DNA of 22,500 bases from NCBI GenBank assembly GCA_963170055.1, contig CAUJGJ010000487.1, positions 1,700,201-1,722,700 on the forward strand, written 5' to 3'. The translations under genes were made by a program, and so were the position numbers. Positions 1-22,500 of this stretch are shown here, piece after piece. The notes beneath the pieces were generated by a model that searched no databases, was not told the DNA's origin, and saw only the letters and a list, made by a program, of their open reading frames with translations. Source of the DNA: Halisarca cf. caerulea (taxonomy: Eukaryota > Porifera > Demospongiae > Chondrillida > Halisarcidae). How positions within the stretch are numbered: the first letter of the stretch is position 1; each line of letters starts with the position of its first letter.

Positions 1-55
1 AAAGTATCGCAAATTCCATATCAGCTTTAAGGGATCTAAGTGCATACATACTAAA

Positions 56-180
56 CAGGGGCGTAGGAGCGCTCACACAAGTGAGGGGGCTGGAAGGTTC
101 TAGATGGAGCATTTGTACAGCAAGATGTTAGACACATGTGTGATGTTGGATCCTACTCCCTAAAGGTTCCTACGCCTATG
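56..180. mobile_element. Short inverted-repeat element with a 5-bp target duplication (hAT-like MITE)
   Basis: 125 bp with imperfect terminal inverted repeats (CAGGGGCGTAGGA at the left; the right end read in reverse is CATAGGCGTAGGA), flanked by CTAAA on both sides (51-55 and 181-185). It has no coding capacity and probably lies in an intron of the FHA gene. CAGG-type ends suggest the hAT superfamily, though most hAT elements make 8-bp duplications. Classification is inference. Confidence 0.6.
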
Positions 181-338
181 CTAAACATGTCCTACTGTAT
201 TGTCCTACTGTATTAGTTCACTGTAATTTAGTTACTTACACGGGCATCAATGTTAGTGCAAACATATATGTACATACTTCATACGATGGTACACTCCATA
301 GATCCAATTCTTATCTTAAATCTGTGCCAGCCCTATAC

Positions 339-365
339 CCTCCCCCCCCCCCCACACACACATGC
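339..365. repeat. Poly-C tract followed by a short CA repeat
   Basis: A run of C residues (about 341-352) passes directly into (CA)n. Simple sequence, with no function visible. Confidence 0.8.
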
Positions 366-488
366 CTACAGATACATTCATTCATGCACGCATATAGTAT
401 AATACGAGTAGATGAAAAGCGGTGTATGTGCATTAGCAAAACTTGAAAAGCAGCATCATGATGATCTCATAATTTTGTCAGAAAGTAC

Positions 489-605
489 CTTTAGTAGTGG
501 ACCTCTTCCAACGCTTGTTTCTCCAACAGGGATGACAATATGGCCGTGTTGAGTAGAGCCCTTGTCGCGGGGTATGAGTGAAAACACGCTCTCTTCAGTG
601 GCCAT
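489..605 (-). CDS. FHA-domain protein, first coding exon (APLF-like), partial gene
   Basis: Reading leftwards from the ATG at 605, 39 codons (MATEESVFSLIPRDK to GETSVGRGPLLK) match the start of an FHA phosphopeptide-binding domain. PRDxG, then PVGET, then GRGPLL is the pattern seen in APLF and, less closely, in PNKP and aprataxin, which dock on CK2-phosphorylated XRCC1/XRCC4 during DNA strand-break repair. The ATG context (AAAATGG) is better than that of the upstream in-frame ATG at 644, so I prefer 605. A GT donor (488-487) follows AAG in phase 0. Reading through it gives ten codons, including SDK, and then a stop, so the remaining FHA strands should come from exons left of the window. The gene is head to head with CUTC. 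The FHA assignment is fairly sure; APLF versus PNKP or aprataxin is inference. Confidence 0.6.
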
Positions 606-750
606 TTTAATTAGACTGGTCGCATTGCGTAATAGTACATTCAAAGTAAAATGGCGCAGAGTTTTGTATACTAGAATCTAGAGACGTTCTACTTTCTTGA
701 GTGTCTGTATGATAACACCAAGTCTCAGTTTTCAAAGAAAAGTAATAAAT
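606..750. promoter_or_regulatory. Divergent (bidirectional) promoter region between the FHA gene and CUTC
   Basis: Only 145 bp separate the start codons of the minus-strand FHA exon (605) and the plus-strand CUTC exon 1 (751). Both 5' UTRs and the start sites must lie here, unless one gene has an upstream non-coding exon. I see no clear TATA box on either strand. This is inferred from gene positions, not from a recognised factor site. Confidence 0.5.
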
Positions 751-792
751 ATGGCACTCAACACATCTCGTGATAAAGAAGTCCTGATGGAA
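751..792 (+). CDS. CUTC: CUTC exon 1 (coding part)
   Basis: Fourteen codons, MALNTSRDKEVLME, starting at an ATG with A at -3 and G at +4 and ending at a strong donor (GAA|GTGAGT) in phase 0. Too short to be found as an open frame. It is supported by the exact in-frame join to VCVDSVESA at 2800. Confidence 0.85.
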
Positions 793-2612
793 GTGAGTAG
801 GATTTTATCGACTCCGTTTGTTTCAGTGACTTCTAGTGCTTTTGTAGATTCTACGTAGCTCTGTTGTTTGGAGTATCTGTGGCTGCACGCAGTACGCATA
901 CACGCGTGTCAGCTATTCACTAATGTACCCTTTTGCCTTGTGTTGTCTGTAGCAGTAAAAACTAATAAAACTGTTGACTTCGAAGTTACGTATATGACTC
1001 TAAATATTCAGTGCCCGGGCTAAGTTTGTGCCGTGCTTTTCTTGCGAAAAGTACAGTACAAACTCAGGCGCTTCGCTTATACCTTAACGTATGCCTTTGT
1101 CAACTTTTTAAGGCATATTTCTGGTAGGCTACATTTGATCTCCCTCTTCCAAGAGTACATTGATATGTGTCGAGAAAGGACAAATTGCTATCGCCTGTTG
1201 TCTTGGAATGGATTGGATCGGATTAATCTTGTTTAGACTGGGACACCCACTTAGCTCGTTGGCTACTTTGCAGGGGGCCCAATGACTTCTTATATAGAGC
1301 TGGTGAGGTTATGAGAGAGGTGGTATATCAGTATTAGAATTAGAAATAGACGGTGCATGTTTGGCCAAACATCCTAGCACTATCATTTTGGGTCGGACAA
1401 TGTCTGATTGTTGACCATTATTTCTAACACTGGGGTATGGAATTATTGGTAGAAGGCTTAGGATGAGCAAGATGACACTGGATCCCGGACTGGGAGTTTT
1501 GAGCAGAATTTGATAGTTATCATTTATGTAGGTATCTGATGACTGGCAGTACAGTTGTAGCATTGCTGATGTGTATGGTGTACGCATAGGCAATACAGGT
1601 AGGGATACATATGTACGTATGTGTCCCTACACAGGGCCGGAGGAACCCTACCACTTTTCTTACCAAACTTCAAAAGTACAGTAGAAACTCACTATAACAA
1701 ATCCCGGGGGACACCAGAAATTCTTTATTATATCAGAAATTCACCCTAACCAGTTACACTTTCATAGCAGACCACTAACTTACGTACACATGTATTCACT
1801 CTAGACACATGTAAGGTTCACTCTGGACAGAAAATCACTGGAAGAGATTTCTTTATAACGAGTTTCCACTGTACATACATACATCATCAATCAGAGCTTG
1901 CCTGACAGCCATCACAAATGGTAGGACATTGCAGCCATGAAACCGATTGAGATGCCCCACCATTTGTGAGTAGCTTTCTCTGGGTCTGCCACACGTGGAG
2001 ATCGTACTGACAGAATAAATTTTCAATTCATTTCAACCACAGTTGGTTGTGCCTATACTCCTGGTCAGTGTGGGTTGCCCGGGTGATGTACACGTGTGTT
2101 TTGAGCTACGTATGTAGGGTTGCAAATAGAAAAAAAAAACCTGATACCTCCCCTTATGGGGGCAGTGTGGTGTAGAGTTAATATTCCTCAGTACAGGAAT
2201 TTCCTTCGATGCATGTTGGCATGTAGTGCGTAAACATGTCAACTACAAGCTGTGGAGAATAATTCATTAGTTGAATGTACGTGTGCTGTGTGGTCTCCTG
2301 TAGCCTGGAGCACGCTTTCTCTTCCTTTTTTCTATGTTGACAAAATGATGTCATCGTGAAGAAAAGGAGATGAGTGAGGTCTGGGCTGTGTGAAACTAGC
2401 TTCTATGTGAAATGAAGCCGTAATGTGGATCTTTGTCACACTTTTTGTTTTGGCAATTTCTGTTGTTGTATGGGTCGTAGAGTTTTGAAAAATGCTTTTT
2501 CTAGCCTGTGTTATTTCTGAGGTCCACATGTATATGTATGTATGTAGATACAGATAATGTCCGCAATGATTATTGTGATGCGTTGTATGATGGTGGTGGT
2601 GGTGGTGGTTGT

Positions 2613-2671
<59 letters not shown>

Positions 2672-3531
2672 ATGTGTGTGTATTTGCATATACGTTAGTA
2701 TGCATGTGTTTTCATACATAAATACATACATAACTGCGTACATACATGCCCCACATTGCATCCATCCATCCATTGTATCTTACCACTTTCTATCTGCAGG
2801 TCTGTGTGGATAGTGTAGAATCTGCCCTAGCAGCCAAAGATGCTGGAGCCCACAGAGTTGAGCTGTGTAGTGCTCTCAGTGTAGGTGGCCTGACACCAAC
2901 TGTGGGACTGCTGAAATCGGTGCAGCGAATTGCAGGCACTATGCCTGTGTTCGTTATGATCAGGCCAAGGGATGGAGATTTTCTCTACTCGGACCACGAA
3001 TTTGACGTAATGAAGGAAGATATTACAGCATTGAAAAGTGTAGGTGCTGATGGCTTTGTGTTTGGTGTTCTCAACTGCAACGGTACACTCAATGTTGAAA
3101 GAAATGGGGAACTAGTGCAGCTGGCCCATCCATTCCCTGCTACGTTACATCGAGCGTTTGATATGACATCAAATCTTCAGGAATCACTATCGAAAGGGAT
3201 TTTGTGTGGTTTTTCCAGAGTGCTTACAAGCGGTGGAGAGCAGACAGTGGAAAAGGGAGCACCTGTTGTGAAAAGCCTTGTGGATGCTGCTAAAGGAAAC
3301 ATTACTGTTATGCCGGGGAGCGGAATAAGTGAGAAAAATGTATCAGATGTGCTGACGTTGACTGGGTGTACAGAGTTTCATTGCTCCGGGAAGGTCAGCG
3401 TACCCTCTGAGATGACCTTCAGACGCGACAATGTCAGCATGGGCGGCAAACTCCTACCCTCAGAATACACAAGAATAGTTTCAAGTAAAAACAGATTAAT
3501 GTGTATTTTAAAACAGGCACAGTCAACATAA
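751..3531 (+). CDS. CUTC: CUTC copper homeostasis protein (complete, 2 coding exons)
   Basis: Spliced CDS is 751-792 plus 2800-3531, 257 residues, close to the usual 250-275 for the family. CutC proteins are cytosolic TIM-barrel proteins linked to copper tolerance; the human one binds Cu(I) and forms tetramers, but its enzymatic role is not settled. Family hallmarks in order: VCVDSVESA at the first strand, GAHRVELC, GGLTPT, PVFVMIRPRDGDFLY, the block with GADGFVFGVLNCNG, TLHRAFDM, RVLTSGG, ITVMPGSGI, and TEFHCSGK near the end. Joining exon 1 to exon 2 gives MEVCVDSVESA, which matches the N-terminus of animal CutC. No frameshift or missing motif is seen, so the gene looks functional. It shares its upstream region with the divergent FHA gene. 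Confidence 0.94.
1599..1630. repeat. Hairpin, 13-bp arms
   Basis: GTAGGGATACATA and TATGTGTCCCTAC are complementary apart from one position and are separated by a 6-nt spacer (TGTACG). It lies in CUTC intron 1. It may be the remnant of a palindromic transposon; no target duplication is seen. Confidence 0.55.
1679..1871. mobile_element. TA-flanked CAGT-type MITE (pogo/Tc1-mariner-like)
   Basis: 193 bp between TA dinucleotides. The left end is CAGTAGAAACTCACTATAAC; the right end read in reverse is CAGTGGAAACTCGTTATAAA. The two halves pair over a longer, weaker region. Non-coding and within CUTC intron 1. Confidence 0.75.
2591..2669. repeat. (TGG)n then (TG)n microsatellite
   Basis: Six TGG units pass into about 29 GT units, 130 bp upstream of the CUTC exon 2 acceptor. 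The cysteine-, histidine- and threonine-rich open frames across it are artefacts of the repeat. Confidence 0.95.
2800..3531 (+). CDS. CUTC: CUTC exon 2 (bulk of the protein and stop)
   Basis: 244 codons including the TAA at 3529-3531. The frame is open back to 2746, but the 18 codons before 2800 cover the polypyrimidine tract and acceptor, so the ATG at 2746 is not the start. I see no AATAAA within about 300 bp after the stop. Confidence 0.93.
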   Translation, partial: VCVDSVESALAAKDAGAHRVELCSALSVGGLTPTVGLLKSVQRIAGTMPVFVMIRPRDGDFLYSDHEFDVMKEDITALKSVGADGFVFGVLNCNGTLNVERNGELVQLAHPFPATLHRAFDMTSNLQESLSKGILCGFSRVLTSGGEQTVEKGAPVVKSLVDAAKGNITVMPGSGISEKNVSDVLTLTGCTEFHCSGKVSVPSEMTFRRDNVSMGGKLLPSEYTRIVSSKNRLMCILKQAQST

Positions 3532-3567
3532 ATTATATACAAATATTATGCTACTTTCATTACAATA

Positions 3568-3748
3568 CAGTTGAGCCTCTCCATAATGTACCCTGGGTAC
3601 AATGACCTCCCTGATAGAACAAACATTGACCTTAAAATGTACGCCTATGCATACATTCTATTGTACATAGTCCTGATGTAGTGAACACCCTGCTATAGTG
3701 AACCATTTCAGCGGTCCTGAGGCTTTTCGTTATAGAGAGGTTTGACTG
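3568..3748. mobile_element. TA-flanked CAGT-type MITE, subfamily A
   Basis: 181 bp between TA dinucleotides (3566-3567, 3749-3750). The left end is CAGTTGAGCCTCTCCATAA; the right end in reverse is CAGTCAAACCTCTCTATAAC. Internal GTGAACACCCTG and CTGAGGC also occur in the element at 14195. It lies just 3' of CUTC and could contribute to its 3' UTR. Confidence 0.78.
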
Positions 3749-3940
3749 TATTATGCATGTGTGAATTTTGTTGTGTTGATTGTTTTGGGTGCTATCAAGT
3801 GTCAAGATTCCATCATATCATATTTTGTTAACAATGTCTCCCATTGTGGCCATATCCAATTTAATCTTGGATGCATGTGTTTCCCAGGGCTTCATTAGTA
3901 TACATTTATCACATGTACGGGTGAGGCGTGGGGTGGGCAT

Positions 3941-4074
<134 letters not shown>

Positions 4075-4743
4075 CTCAATTACAGCACACATGCTTAATT
4101 ATGGAGATATTTGGTTTCACTTCTATACACTCTATTGTAATTTGAAGGAGTACCAAATATTCTAAGAAACACTATGTAGTTGCACCCACCAATTATAATT
4201 TAATTTGTTTTAATTGCATAATGCACACTCAATGTTTTGAATGTCTCGACTGAACCACATGAAGTACGAACATTTAATGCAATAAGTATTGATTGCACAC
4301 GTCATTGTTCTCAGACGATGCCCATCACATCACCAGTATCAGGATGTCTGCTATAGCTGATCCCATCCTTGGTTGCCTAGCTACACAATCATGTCTGCCC
4401 CTGACAAAACAAACTACACATGTGGACTTTTTAGGCAGTTGCAATGCAATGCATCCTCGATTCCATCACATGCAATGAGCTCATCACATACAAAATCGAC
4501 ACAGCGGCATAATTAAGTGAAACACTATCCAAAATGCGGACATCCTGCTGGTGCTTGTCATTCCGTCGATGTGCGGTTCCAGTTTCAGTTCTCGAATTAA
4601 TTATCGAGCACGCGAATGTACGTACTGAATTCCGAGGGGGTCGTTATCTCACACACGGAAGCTGCTGCAGCAAAATAAAGTGGCGTTCTTTAATTGCGAC
4701 TTATTGCACGCAACGGGATGGAGGACACTGCCATTGCATGGGA

Positions 4744-4750
4744 TATAAAG
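4744..4750 (+). promoter_or_regulatory. Possible TATA box of the receptor kinase gene
   Basis: TATAAAG lies 55 bp before the ATG at 4805. A start site about 30 bp downstream would give a 5' UTR of roughly 30 nt and would leave out the short upstream frame beginning ATGG at 4753. Seen by position and motif only. Confidence 0.3.
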
Positions 4751-4804
4751 CCATGGTGTCAAGGGCCCTTCCAGCTAACAGTTAAAGCAGGCACGCGATA
4801 GACG

Positions 4805-22500
<17,696 letters not shown>

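Larger units (their letters stand above)
793..2799 (+). other. CUTC intron 1 (2007 bp)
   Basis: GT-AG intron ending in a pyrimidine-rich acceptor (CACTTTCTATCTGCAG). It contains a 13-bp hairpin at 1599-1630, a CAGT-type transposon at 1679-1871, an inverted repeat CACAAATGGT/ACCATTTGTG (1914-1923 and 1959-1968), and a GGT/GT microsatellite at 2591-2669. The short open frames at 1033-1236 and 1309-1593 resemble nothing I know. No further gene is seen. Confidence 0.8.

Noticed and set aside
1309..1593. 94-codon minus-strand open frame in CUTC intron 1
   Set aside because: No domain, signal or family resemblance, and it lies in intronic DNA next to repeats.
2746..2799. ATG at 2746 as the CUTC start
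   Set aside because: The 18 codons after it cover a polypyrimidine tract and an AG acceptor and do not resemble CutC; exon 1 at 751-792 supplies the expected MEVCVDS junction.
2332..2813. Open frames of His/Thr or Cys/Val repeats over the TG tract
   Set aside because: They are produced by the dinucleotide repeat on either strand; the same happens at 3943-4072, 7667-7976, 14914-15010 and 18250-18459.

Overview
This window looks like intron-rich, repeat-laden genomic DNA of an early-branching animal. A sponge is my best guess. The reasons are a receptor tyrosine kinase with an unfamiliar ectodomain and the signature [12 protein letters not shown] introns throughout, very long CA/TG microsatellites and many short inverted-repeat transposons. 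The organism is inference; nothing in the sequence names it, and another intron-rich invertebrate is possible. There are no bacterial-type operons, RNA genes or CRISPR arrays.

Layout, left to right. (1) On the minus strand, positions 605-489 hold the first coding exon of a gene beginning with an FHA domain, most like APLF (aprataxin and PNKP-like factor); the rest of the gene lies left of the window. (2) Head to head with it, with 145 bp between the two start codons, is CUTC on the plus strand: a 14-codon first exon (751-792), a 2.0-kb intron, and a second exon carrying the rest of the protein to the stop at 3531 (257 residues). (3) A 1.27-kb intergenic stretch (3532-4804) holds a small transposon, a 130-bp CA tract and a TATA-like box near its right end. 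(4) From 4805 to the right edge runs one plus-strand gene, read here as 24 exons in continuous frame for 1002 codons. It encodes a signal peptide, a cysteine-rich N-terminal region, about 390 residues I do not recognise, one fibronectin type III domain (exons 17-19), a transmembrane segment (exon 20) and a tyrosine kinase domain (exons 21-24) that is cut by the window end just after the activation loop.

The introns and intergenic DNA carry at least 18 short non-autonomous DNA transposons. Fifteen have termini of the CAGT(n)GAACCTC type; most lie between TA dinucleotides, as expected for the Tc1/mariner/pogo superfamily, and they fall into several subfamilies. Three have different inverted repeats and apparent 5-bp target duplications (CTAAA, GCATG, CACTA). 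One of these three is nested inside a CAGT element, and a related uninterrupted copy of its target sequence lies about 0.55 kb away.

No functional link between the three genes is evident beyond the likely shared promoter of the FHA gene and CUTC. The main novelty is the receptor kinase with its unassigned ectodomain, followed by the transposon structures.
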